Source of the DNA: Bryobacterales bacterium
GTDB taxonomy: Bacteria > Acidobacteriota > Terriglobia > Bryobacterales > Bryobacteraceae
DNA: 7,083 bases
Direction of reading: 5' to 3'
NCBI GenBank assembly: GCA_003164075.1
Contig: PLRZ01000603.1
Location: forward strand, 1 to 7,083
In this document: in pieces, positions 1 to 5,988 of the stretch
How the letters are laid out: each line of letters opens with the position of its first letter
Numbering within the stretch: position 1 is the first letter of the stretch
Program-made: the position numbers and the translations under genes
Notes under the pieces: generated by a model
What the model was told of the DNA's origin: nothing
The model's database searches: none
What the model saw: the letters and a program-made list of their open reading frames with translations, nothing else

Positions 1-366
1 CTAGGGCAGCACTCTGGCAATCACTTCCAGGAGTTTCGTGGGGTGGAAGGGTTTGACAATCCAACCGGTGGCCCCCGCGGCCTTGGCCTGCTGTTTCTTT
101 TCCAACTGGCTTTCGGTAGTAAGCATCAAGACCGGCGTGTACTTGGTGTTGGCCCGGCCGCGAACGTGGCGGATGAACGTAAGCCCATCCATCACAGGCA
201 TATTCAGGTCGGTGATGATCAGATCGGTCCTCTGATTGCCGAGCTTCTCGAGTGCATCGGCGCCGTGGATGCCTTCCATCACGGTGAAGCCGGCTTCCCG
301 TAAGGTGAAAGCAACCATCTCCCGGATGGATGCGGAATCGTCGACGATCAAAGCTGTGCGTGGCAT
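1..366 (-). CDS. cheY: CheY-like single-domain response regulator
   Basis: This is a stand-alone receiver domain of 121 residues, the usual CheY length, with no output domain. It would act in the cytoplasm by phosphorylation-dependent protein binding. Visible receiver residues are the acidic pair D9-D10, the phospho-acceptor D53 (in I-T-D-L-N-M-P), T83 in the M-L-T-T-E loop, and K105 in the G-W-I-V-K-P-F motif. W102 sits where E. coli CheY has Tyr106. The ATG at 366 is preceded by GGGAGG (minus strand, 372-377) at good spacing. The gene begins 13 bp after the MCP-like gene ends, so the two are almost certainly co-transcribed and CheY is the obvious partner of that protein. The stop codon is at the first three bases of the window, so the gene is complete. 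Whether it controls a flagellar motor, pili or another output cannot be told from here. Confidence 0.93.
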   Translation of the reverse strand: MPRTALIVDDSASIREMVAFTLREAGFTVMEGIHGADALEKLGNQRTDLIITDLNMPVMDGLTFIRHVRGRANTKYTPVLMLTTESQLEKKQQAKAAGATGWIVKPFHPTKLLEVIARVLP

Positions 367-379
367 GGGTACCTCCCGA

Positions 380-1396
380 TCAGAAGAGTTCTACTTCCAT
401 ATCCCCCACCTCCGGCGATTCGGGCCCGATTGCAGCGGTCGCCCTGCGGTGAGCTTCGCGCTCCGCTTCCATGGTGTAGGAGGATTGCACGTCGGCCAAC
501 AGGTCCGAACCGGAACCGGGGGCTTCGGCTCCTCCGGCCCGCGCCCGGAAATTGCCGGCCAGGATGTTCTCGAGGCTTTGCAGGGTTTCGAGGACGTGTT
601 CGACCCGTTGTTTTACGCGGTCCTGGAATTGCAGCCCCACCACCGCGGCGGCAATTTCTCCTGCCAGTCGCGAGTTGTCGGTGGTAGTCCGCACCAGCGA
701 ATCACGGGTCCGCTGGTGCAAGGTTTGGAGTATACCCAAGGCGCTTTCCGCCTCATGCCGGCTTTGGTCCAGTTTTTGACGATCTTCGGCCAGGAACTCG
801 CGCAGATCTCCCGCGGCGGAATCGACCCGGCCGCGCATTTCCTTGATGTGGCCGGCAATCCCGTCGACCAGCCCGGTACACCGATCGGCCTGGCGAGAGA
901 TCTCATCGGCCACCACTTCGAAACCGCTGCCCAGTTCCCCTACGTGGACGGCTTCGATTTTGGCATTCAAAGCCACCAGCTTATTGATGAAGGCGATTCT
1001 TTGCACCTGGCCCAGAAGCTCTTCGATTCCGGTAACCGTTCGCGAGACTTCCTCCATGCTGGCGACCGCCATGAAAGATAGTTTGGTGGAGCGCTCCATC
1101 CGTTCCAGTAGAGAGCCTATCGTGCGCCGCGAGGTTTCTATGGAGCTTTCCACGGTGGCTTCGTGGCCGGAAATCTGTCCTTCAAGCAGCGTGGAGCTCT
1201 GAGCCACGGCTTCGCGGGCACGGGACGCGATGCCCGTGAAATTGCCGCAAACGCCGACGACAGCTTCTTCCACCTGCCTGCTGGTCTCCTGCAACTGTGC
1301 CCGGATAACGGGAAGGACGGCCAGGCATTCGCGGACGCGGCGACCTCGGAAAACCTTCCGCATCGCCCAGGAGGCAATGTTTCGAAGGAATCTCAT
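380..1396 (-). CDS. Soluble MCP-signalling-domain-like protein with CheZ-like motif
   Basis: The protein has 338 residues, is mostly helical and has no transmembrane segment or periplasmic sensor domain. Its basic N-terminus (residues 1-21, with W10 and several Arg/Lys) could be an amphipathic membrane anchor. Residues 134-166 match the chemoreceptor hairpin tip, but with changes. Counterparts of Tsr F373, N381, E385, G390 and E391 are kept (F136, N144, E148, G153, E154). The Q-T-N triad is I-N-K (137-139), Tsr R388 is H151, and G-R-G-F is G-S-G-F. Residues 257-263 read F-Q-D-R-V-K-Q, the spacing of the CheZ catalytic Asp and Gln. A Gly/Ala/Ser/Glu-rich linker (about 281-329) leads to an acidic C-terminus ending E-L-F. 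The start overlaps the STAS stop (ATGA), implying translational coupling. Family knowledge supports chemosensory signalling. A CheY-phosphatase role is inference, and it may instead be only an array scaffold. Confidence 0.85.
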   Translation of the reverse strand: MRFLRNIASWAMRKVFRGRRVRECLAVLPVIRAQLQETSRQVEEAVVGVCGNFTGIASRAREAVAQSSTLLEGQISGHEATVESSIETSRRTIGSLLERMERSTKLSFMAVASMEEVSRTVTGIEELLGQVQRIAFINKLVALNAKIEAVHVGELGSGFEVVADEISRQADRCTGLVDGIAGHIKEMRGRVDSAAGDLREFLAEDRQKLDQSRHEAESALGILQTLHQRTRDSLVRTTTDNSRLAGEIAAAVVGLQFQDRVKQRVEHVLETLQSLENILAGNFRARAGGAEAPGSGSDLLADVQSSYTMEAEREAHRRATAAIGPESPEVGDMEVELF

Positions 1397-1719
1397 GCGC
1401 CCTCGACTGCCACCGCGAGAACGCCGGTCAAGCCGGCGGTATCGAGCCAGCTTGGAACGGAAGGTGGAATCGAGATGCCGGACAGAGACTTGTTCTGTTC
1501 CCCGAGACCGGCGCGCAGAGACAGCAGCACCTGCGCCACGCTGGCGTCGAGTTGGGTGGCGTCACTCCAGTCGACAACGACATCCTTACGATAGGCACAC
1601 AGTTCCAGTGCAGTCTGGCGGAGTTCCTCGGCGCTGACAACGCCTAAAGCACCAGCCAGCCGCAAAATACCGTGGCAGGGCTCGATCGAGAACGATATCT
1701 GTAGCTGATCGCAATCCAT
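1393..1719 (-). CDS. STAS-domain protein (anti-sigma-factor-antagonist-like)
   Basis: This small cytoplasmic protein of 108 residues is a single STAS domain. It shows the typical pattern of an N-terminal strand, then V-V-V-D-W (47-51), then L-D-A-S-V-A-Q-V-L-L-S-L (57-68), then a C-terminal T-A-G-L (94-97). S60 aligns with the serine that is phosphorylated in SpoIIAA-type proteins, so reversible phosphorylation is possible. No serine kinase gene is in the window. The ATG at 1719 follows AGGAAA on the minus strand (about 1722-1727). The gene is first in the operon STAS, MCP-like protein, CheY and shares ATGA with the next gene. The context argues for a role as a protein-interaction module in chemosensory signalling rather than sigma-factor control, though the sequence alone cannot separate these. 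No clear sigma-70 promoter was found upstream. Confidence 0.85.
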   Translation of the reverse strand: MDCDQLQISFSIEPCHGILRLAGALGVVSAEELRQTALELCAYRKDVVVDWSDATQLDASVAQVLLSLRAGLGEQNKSLSGISIPPSVPSWLDTAGLTGVLAVAVEGA

Positions 1720-1870
1720 GGTTTCCTATGGCGGTGGCGCGAGGTTCCCGCACTGATTGAGTTATCGGCTGCTTTGGGAGGAATCTTAAGGATTGAGCGG
1801 GACAAAATCGCGGGCGTCTAAGGGCCTGTGTGGAAATAACCTATTCAATCGCCACCTAAGGGACCGTTCG

Positions 1871-1887
1871 GGTGAAGAACGTTCACC
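1871..1887. repeat. Small hairpin at the edge of the repeat block
   Basis: GGTGAA (1871-1876) pairs perfectly with TTCACC (1882-1887) around the 5-nt loop GAACG. It abuts the first CACAGAG unit. No T-run follows on either strand, so it is not a standard terminator. It may be the structured end of the repeat element. Confidence 0.45.
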
Positions 1888-1909
1888 ACAGAGACACAGA
1901 GGCACAGAG
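1887..1909 (+). repeat. Three CACAGAG units with 8-bp period
   Basis: CACAGAG occurs at 1887-1893, 1895-1901 and 1903-1909, separated by single bases (A, then G), and is followed by an A-rich tail (1911-1919). From memory, this CACAGAG-type string (CTCTGTG on the other strand) is a dispersed intergenic repeat in many environmental bacterial genomes. That recollection needs a genome-wide count. There are no spacers, so it is not a CRISPR array. Confidence 0.7.
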
Positions 1910-1934
1910 TTAAGAAAAATCAAGGTCAAAACCG

Positions 1935-1964
1935 GAGATCACGGAGGCATCTGAGATCACAGAG
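1935..1964 (+). repeat. Paired GAGATCAC(A/G)GAG units
   Basis: GAGATCACGGAG (1935-1946) and GAGATCACAGAG (1953-1964) match at 11 of 12 bases with an 18-bp period. A partial third GAGATC starts at 1962. The base composition and the CACAGAG core tie them to the neighbouring 8-bp repeats, so they are probably parts of one element. Confidence 0.55.
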
Positions 1965-2061
1965 ATCGCGGCGCCTCGGAGGGTTGCGGTCATAAGGGAG
2001 CGTTCGCGCCACCGAATCCGCAAGCCCTCTTCAGTTTGCCCGGCGCGTCACCCCATCGGCC

Positions 2062-2778
2062 TTATGCGAATAGATCGCGCGGGTCGATTTTTTCGCGCTT
2101 GGCGGCTGACGGCGCCGTCAGGAAATCCAGGAACGGCTTCATGGTGCGAAAACGCGCGAGCACTTCGGTGAAGAATTGCGGGGTGGTGGCCAACTCCGGA
2201 TCGAGATTCACATACAGAAAAAAGCTCTTGAAGCGCAGCAGGCCGGCGGCGGGATGAGTGGCCGGAAAGCCTTTGGGCACGCGCGCCAGTTGATCCCCCT
2301 GCAATTCTCCTAACGAACGGCGCACGGCGGGCGCGGCCAGGATTTTGCGGAGTTTCTGGTGATTCGCGGCGATGTGCTCCCGGATCCCGAGCAGCACCTC
2401 GGGCTCCGGCATGTATACCCCGCCGCCCACCCCAACCTCTTTGTGCGAAACCTCCATGTAATATCCGCCGTACTTATGCGGACCGGTCCCGCTGCGGTAG
2501 AAACTGGCCGCGATGTGGTCTTTGTACGGGGTCTTGTCCTTGCTGAAGCGCGTGTCGCGATAGATCCGGTAGATCGCCTTGCCGGAGTCGGTGGCATACT
2601 CCGGCGCGAAGCTCTTCATGGCGCCATTCAGCGCTTCCACCAACTCCCGCATGGGCTGCTTGACCTGCTCTTCGAACGTAGCTTTCCGTGGCTGAAACCA
2701 GTCGCGGTTGTTATGGCGCGCCAAGGCGCGGAAGAACTGCAGGCCTTCCGGCGGAAAGCCGGGAAATCGCGAACGCAT
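2062..2778 (-). CDS. DUF2461 / TIGR02453-family protein
   Basis: The protein has 238 residues, the usual length of this family of unknown function, with no signal peptide or membrane segment. Family-like stretches are F-F-x-x-L followed by H-N-N-R-D-W-F (15-28), the charged block I-Y-R-I-Y-R-D-T-R-F-S-K-D-K-T-P-Y-K (69-86), and G-Y-Y-M-E-V through G-G-G-V-Y-M-P (105-124), then a helical C-terminal half. The ATG at 2778 follows a strong GGGAGGT on the minus strand (2784-2790). The gene is divergent from murB across 26 bp, so the two promoters must overlap or reach into the partner's coding sequence. No biochemical role is established for the family that I can state. The sequence does not suggest one, and the neighbours do not obviously belong to the same pathway. 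Confidence 0.88.
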   Translation of the reverse strand: MRSRFPGFPPEGLQFFRALARHNNRDWFQPRKATFEEQVKQPMRELVEALNGAMKSFAPEYATDSGKAIYRIYRDTRFSKDKTPYKDHIAASFYRSGTGPHKYGGYYMEVSHKEVGVGGGVYMPEPEVLLGIREHIAANHQKLRKILAAPAVRRSLGELQGDQLARVPKGFPATHPAAGLLRFKSFFLYVNLDPELATTPQFFTEVLARFRTMKPFLDFLTAPSAAKREKIDPRDLFA

Positions 2779-2791
2779 GAAATACCTCCCC

Positions 2792-2797
2792 TATAAT
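2792..2797 (+). promoter_or_regulatory. TATAAT box for murB; transcript start at or beside ATG
   Basis: A perfect TATAAT lies 7 bp before the murB ATG at 2805. Initiation 6-8 bases downstream of a -10 box would place the transcript start at or next to the ATG, and no good Shine-Dalgarno precedes it. No convincing -35 hexamer sits at 16-18 bp, inside the divergent gene. The AT-rich block (2791-2800) is nearly symmetric and may also serve the minus-strand gene. Confidence 0.5.
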
Positions 2798-2804
2798 TAG
2801 AGTA

Positions 2805-3776
2805 ATGCCCATTACGGAAGAGACGCGTCTGCGCCTCGCCGAAATTCCTAATCTAACCGTTTTCACCGGCGCCCCGCTCTCCCGCTACACACGATTCGGC
2901 ATTGGCGGTCCAGCCGATCTCTACGCCGAGACCGAAAATGCGGAAGCTTTCGTCGCTGCGCTCGCGGCGGCGCGCGCGAGCGGCACGGAGATCGTAGTGA
3001 TCGGAGGCGGCACCAATCTGATCGTCTCCGACGCCGGTTTTCGCGGGATCGTGCTGCGCTATCGCGGCCACCGGCTGCTGGCATCGAACGGGCGCGTGCA
3101 AGCGGACGCCGGCGCGGTCCTGCAGGATCTGGTGGATTTCGCCATCGAGCGCGGGCTGGCGGGTCTGGAGACGCTTTCGGGCATCCCCGGATCGGTGGGC
3201 GCGGCGGTTTATGGCAATGCCGGCGCGTATGGGCACTCCATCTCGGAGCGCGTGGCCGGGGTCCGTTTCTACGACGGGCGGACGGTGCGTATCTGCGACA
3301 ACGAAGAGTGCCAATTCCAATATCGCGAGTCCATTTTCAAGCGCCACAAGGACTGGGTCATTTTCTCGACGGAACTGCGTCTGGACGCCGGCGACGGTCC
3401 CACTTTGCGCGAGAAGGCCGATTCCATACTCAAGGTCCGCAACGAGAAATTTCCGGTGACCATGAAGTGCGCAGGCAGCGTTTTCAAGAATCTGCTCCTG
3501 AAGGAACTGCCCGCGGGCGCGGCGGCGCAAGTGCCTGATTCGGCGGTGCGTGAAGGCAAGGTGCCGGCCGCCTGGTTTCTGGAACAAGTGGGGGCCAAGG
3601 GCATGGTGCGCGGCGATATTCATGTAGCGGCCTACCACGCCAACCTCATCTATAACGCCGGCGCGGGAACGGCCGCCGACCTCTGCGCGTTGATTCGGGA
3701 CCTGAAAACGCGGGTCGCGGAGCGCTTCGGCATCGAACTGGAAGAAGAAGTGCAGTATGTCGGGCCGCCGGGCTAA
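2805..3776 (+). CDS. murB: UDP-N-acetylenolpyruvoylglucosamine reductase
   Basis: MurB is a cytoplasmic FAD enzyme. It reduces UDP-GlcNAc-enolpyruvate with NADPH to UDP-MurNAc, the second committed step of peptidoglycan precursor synthesis. The 323 residues show the family motifs in order: T-R-F-G-I-G-G-P-A-D (29-38), the FAD-binding I-G-G-G-T-N-L (66-72), G-I-P-G-S-V-G-A-A-V-Y-G-N-A-G (126-140), Y173-R174 in Y-R-E-S-I-F-K, A-G-S-V-F-K-N with catalytic S225, H-A-N-L-I-Y-N (278-284), and the C-terminal L-E-x-E with probable catalytic E315. An unusually long segment (about 230-256) separates S-V-F-K-N from A-A-W-F-L-E-Q. The start has no Shine-Dalgarno but follows TATAAT closely. The histidine kinase gene starts 33 bp downstream on the same strand, so co-transcription is plausible. 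Confidence 0.97.
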   Translation: MPITEETRLRLAEIPNLTVFTGAPLSRYTRFGIGGPADLYAETENAEAFVAALAAARASGTEIVVIGGGTNLIVSDAGFRGIVLRYRGHRLLASNGRVQADAGAVLQDLVDFAIERGLAGLETLSGIPGSVGAAVYGNAGAYGHSISERVAGVRFYDGRTVRICDNEECQFQYRESIFKRHKDWVIFSTELRLDAGDGPTLREKADSILKVRNEKFPVTMKCAGSVFKNLLLKELPAGAAAQVPDSAVREGKVPAAWFLEQVGAKGMVRGDIHVAAYHANLIYNAGAGTAADLCALIRDLKTRVAERFGIELEEEVQYVGPPG

Positions 3777-3809
3777 AGTAACGGGTTTCAGCGGTCGATA
3801 GTCAGGTGG

Positions 3810-5264
3810 ATGACCGATCCACTACTTACCGCCGCGGCCCGGCGCTACGTGGCCCGGATGACTACGGCAATTTCGCCCCACGCGAACCGGCTGGATCGCC
3901 GTTTTCGCGCGCTCCTGCGAGAGCGTGGCTACGACGCCCGACAGGCGCGAGCGTTTCTCGCCATCACGCCGGCGGCGGCCTCCCGTCTGCCATCCCTCAC
4001 TCGGTTTCTGGAACAGGTGGGATACAACGGCCGGCGTCTGGCCAAGCTGAACGTCCAGCCGGACCAGGCGAACGAGACTCTCAAGGCGCTCGGCCGCCTG
4101 CTGGATACGGTTCTCGCCGGCCAGTTCGAGCCGGCACGCGAACAACTTCATCTGGCCACCGTTCTGGCCCTCAATGACGCCTTTTACCAGGTTCGGGAGG
4201 CCGAAGCGCAGGCCTTTTTCGGCTTGTACCGCGCGGAAGCCGAAGCGAGCGGCCTGGACGACCTGTTGCGGCGCTTCGTTCGCATCCTCACCCACACCTT
4301 TTGTGCCCGCACCGGCCGGTTGCTGCTGTTGGATGGGCCGCCCCACGGTCGCCTGGCGCGGCCCTTGTATATCGAACGCGGCCAAGCCCGCGAAAAGCTG
4401 ATCGCCGACCCGCAAATGCGTGGCCAGTACGCCTCCTACTGGTCTTTTCCGATGCTCCCGGCGGCCTTGCTGCAATTCGGTTTCGACGGCCGCTATCCAT
4501 GGCTGCCCAGAGAGGCGGCGCTCCTCGGTGCGGTGGCGGAACGTTGCCGGCAGGCCATCGAGAAAGCGCGCATGCAGGGCGAAATCAGCCGCCTGGAAGC
4601 CGAATCCCGGCGCACCGAAGAAGAGGAGCGCCGCCGCATCGGGCGCGAGTTGCACGATGAGGCCGGGCAGTCGCTGCTGTTGCTGCGGCTGCAACTGGAG
4701 ATGATGGAACGCGACGCCGGCGCCGAAATGCGGCCCCGCCTGGCGGAGGCGCGCGGTATTGCGGAACGCACCGTGGAAGAATTGCGGCGTATTGTGGCGG
4801 CTCTCAGCCCCGCAGTCCTGGAGCGGCTCGGCCTGGAGGCCGCCGTCCGCCAACTGGCGGCGAAATTTCGGAAAATGCATCCGGCTGAAATACGCGTGCG
4901 AGTCTCGGGTTGTTGGGAGGGGCTTTCCCGGCCGTTCCAGGAAGTGATCTACCGGGTTGCCCAGGAGTCGCTACAGAACATTGCCAAACATTCCCAGGCG
5001 ACTCGTGTAAACCTTCTGCTGCAATCTACCGATAAGAATATCAGGTTGAGCGTTTCGGACAACGGAGCCGGCTTTGAGAAAGAAGCGGCTTTGAGCAAGC
5101 CGATGTCATTCGGTCTGGCAGGTATGCGGGCGCGGGCTGCGCTGCTCGCTGGAGACCTGACCATTCGCAGTGCGCCTGGTAAGGGTGTCGCGGTGGTGCT
5201 CGAGTTGCCGCATGACTCCGCCGCGGTGACACATCATGGCAAAAATTCGTGTACTCTTAACTGA
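3810..5264 (+). CDS. Soluble NarL-type (HisKA_3) sensor histidine kinase
   Basis: The protein has 484 residues and no transmembrane segment, so it is probably a cytoplasmic sensor. Residues about 25-150 form a helical region with no domain I can name. About 150-252 looks GAF-like. A charged coiled coil (about 252-278) follows. The HisKA_3 motif has phospho-acceptor H282 in L-H-D-E-A-G-Q. D283 and Q287 form the D-x-x-x-Q that supports phosphatase activity in this family. The ATPase domain shows an N-box with N390, D-N-G-A-G-F (417-422) and G-L-A-G-M-R-A-R-A (435-443). The adjacent regulator gene, overlapping by 29 bp, is the likely partner. The start is uncertain: AGG before the ATG at 3810 is only 3 nt away, and M17 (3858) is an alternative without a better ribosome site. 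The stimulus is unknown. Confidence 0.93.
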   Translation: MTDPLLTAAARRYVARMTTAISPHANRLDRRFRALLRERGYDARQARAFLAITPAAASRLPSLTRFLEQVGYNGRRLAKLNVQPDQANETLKALGRLLDTVLAGQFEPAREQLHLATVLALNDAFYQVREAEAQAFFGLYRAEAEASGLDDLLRRFVRILTHTFCARTGRLLLLDGPPHGRLARPLYIERGQAREKLIADPQMRGQYASYWSFPMLPAALLQFGFDGRYPWLPREAALLGAVAERCRQAIEKARMQGEISRLEAESRRTEEEERRRIGRELHDEAGQSLLLLRLQLEMMERDAGAEMRPRLAEARGIAERTVEELRRIVAALSPAVLERLGLEAAVRQLAAKFRKMHPAEIRVRVSGCWEGLSRPFQEVIYRVAQESLQNIAKHSQATRVNLLLQSTDKNIRLSVSDNGAGFEKEAALSKPMSFGLAGMRARAALLAGDLTIRSAPGKGVAVVLELPHDSAAVTHHGKNSCTLN

Positions 5265-5907
5265 CGATCACACTCTATTCCGGCAGGGTATTCGCACGCT
5301 GCTTTCGGCCGAACCTGACTTGGAAGTCGTGGGCGAAGCCGCTAACGCTTTCGAATCGGTAACCGCTGCCCGGCAGCTTCGTCCCGACGTTGTCCTGATG
5401 GACATCGGGATGAACGGCATGAGCAGCTTTGAGGCTACTCGCCAAATCCGGAAGGAGCGTCTGGAGACAAAAGTCGTCTTCCTGTCGATGTATGACGACG
5501 AAGACTACCTGGCCGAGTGCGTGGAGATCGGCGCCAGCGGCTACGTCCTGAAGGACAGTCCCGCGGACCAGTTGGTGACGGCTATCCGCGAAGTCAATCG
5601 CGGAGGCAGCTACCTCAGCCCCCGTTTGCTGACGCGTCTGGTCGACGGTTTTCGCGTACAAGGGCATAACGCCGTACGCCAGCCGCGTTTCGGCACGCTG
5701 ACCAAACGCGAGCGTGAGATCCTCAAGATGCTGGCGGAAGGCCGCTCCGTGAAAGAGATCGCCACGGGATTCGACCTGAGCGTAAAAACCGTGGAAGCGC
5801 ACAAGTTCAATCTGATGCGCAAGCTGGACATCCACAACAAAGCGCAACTGGTGCAGTACGCCATCCAAAAGAAAATCATTCGGCTCATGGAGCCCGTCGC
5901 GATCTAG
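5236..5907 (+). CDS. NarL/LuxR-family response regulator
   Basis: This DNA-binding response regulator of 223 residues is presumably phosphorylated by the kinase encoded just upstream. The receiver domain (3-120) has D10-D11, phospho-acceptor D56, S84 and K106 in G-Y-V-L-K-D. The LuxR-type helix-turn-helix (about 154-212) shows L-T-K-R-E-R-E-I-L, then K-E-I-A, then L-S-V-K-T-V-E-A-H as the recognition-helix region. After D56 the usual proline is replaced by N60 (D-I-G-M-N-G-M), a small departure from the family pattern. The ATG at 5236 lies inside the end of the kinase gene, with GGTGA (5225-5229) as a modest ribosome site, suggesting translational coupling. Targets are unknown. The downstream L,D-transpeptidase and the upstream murB are candidates only because of position. 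Confidence 0.95.
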   Translation: MAKIRVLLTDDHTLFRQGIRTLLSAEPDLEVVGEAANAFESVTAARQLRPDVVLMDIGMNGMSSFEATRQIRKERLETKVVFLSMYDDEDYLAECVEIGASGYVLKDSPADQLVTAIREVNRGGSYLSPRLLTRLVDGFRVQGHNAVRQPRFGTLTKREREILKMLAEGRSVKEIATGFDLSVKTVEAHKFNLMRKLDIHNKAQLVQYAIQKKIIRLMEPVAI

Positions 5908-5946
5908 AGCCGCGTCCCGGCTTCCACGCGTGTCTCGTTTGACACG
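5908..5946 (+). terminator. Two short hairpins after the response regulator gene
   Basis: AGCCG (5908-5912) pairs with CGGCT (5918-5922), and CGTGTC (5929-5934) pairs with GACACG (5941-5946). Both directly follow the stop codon. Neither is followed by a run of T, so an intrinsic terminator is weakly supported. They may instead mark a processing or pausing site between the two-component genes and the next unit. Confidence 0.3.
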
Positions 5947-5988
5947 GCCACATAACACGTAAGCCTCCTTAAATCAGTGAATAGGCTA

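Larger units (their letters stand above)
1857..2006. repeat. 14-bp direct repeats bracketing the purine-rich element
   Basis: TAAGGGACCGTTCG at 1857-1870 and TAAGGGAGCGTTCG at 1993-2006 match at 13 of 14 bases. They enclose the CACAGAG/GAGATCAC repeat block. A shorter TAAGGG copy is at 1819-1824. The arrangement resembles duplications at the ends of an inserted element. There is no transposase or long terminal inverted repeat, so insertion is only one explanation. Confidence 0.5.
1720..2061. other. 342-bp non-coding stretch with a repeat element
   Basis: No convincing gene lies between the DUF2461 stop and the STAS start. Both flanking genes are on the minus strand, so this stretch must hold any terminator of the DUF2461 gene and the promoter of the STAS operon. 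I could identify neither with confidence. The right half is dominated by purine-rich repeats (about 1882-1975), with a small hairpin at 1871-1887 and direct repeats at 1857-1870 and 1993-2006. A short imperfect palindrome around AATC-TTAAG-GATT (1782-1794) lies closer to the STAS gene and could be an operator, but that is a guess. Confidence 0.7.

Noticed and set aside
236..1081. Long plus-strand open frame opposite the MCP-like gene
   Set aside because: It is the antisense shadow of a GC-rich coding gene with clear domains. It lacks a ribosome site and its protein shows no recognisable family.
1871..1887. Hairpin as an intrinsic terminator
   Set aside because: The stem is short, no T-run follows on either strand, and it lies far from the end of any gene.
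1887..1964. CACAGAG/GAGATCAC repeats as a CRISPR array
   Set aside because: The units are 7-12 bp with 1-bp or irregular gaps and no spacer-sized unique sequences, and no cas genes are present.
3822..4880. Long minus-strand open frame opposite the histidine kinase gene
   Set aside because: It lies wholly within a well-supported kinase gene. Its composition is typical of GC-rich antisense frames and it has no motif.
5939..5944. Perfect TTGACA that could be a -35 box for the L,D-transpeptidase
   Set aside because: No -10-like hexamer lies at 15-19 bp. The nearest, TTAAAT at 5969, is 24 bp away. The hexamer also forms part of a small hairpin arm.
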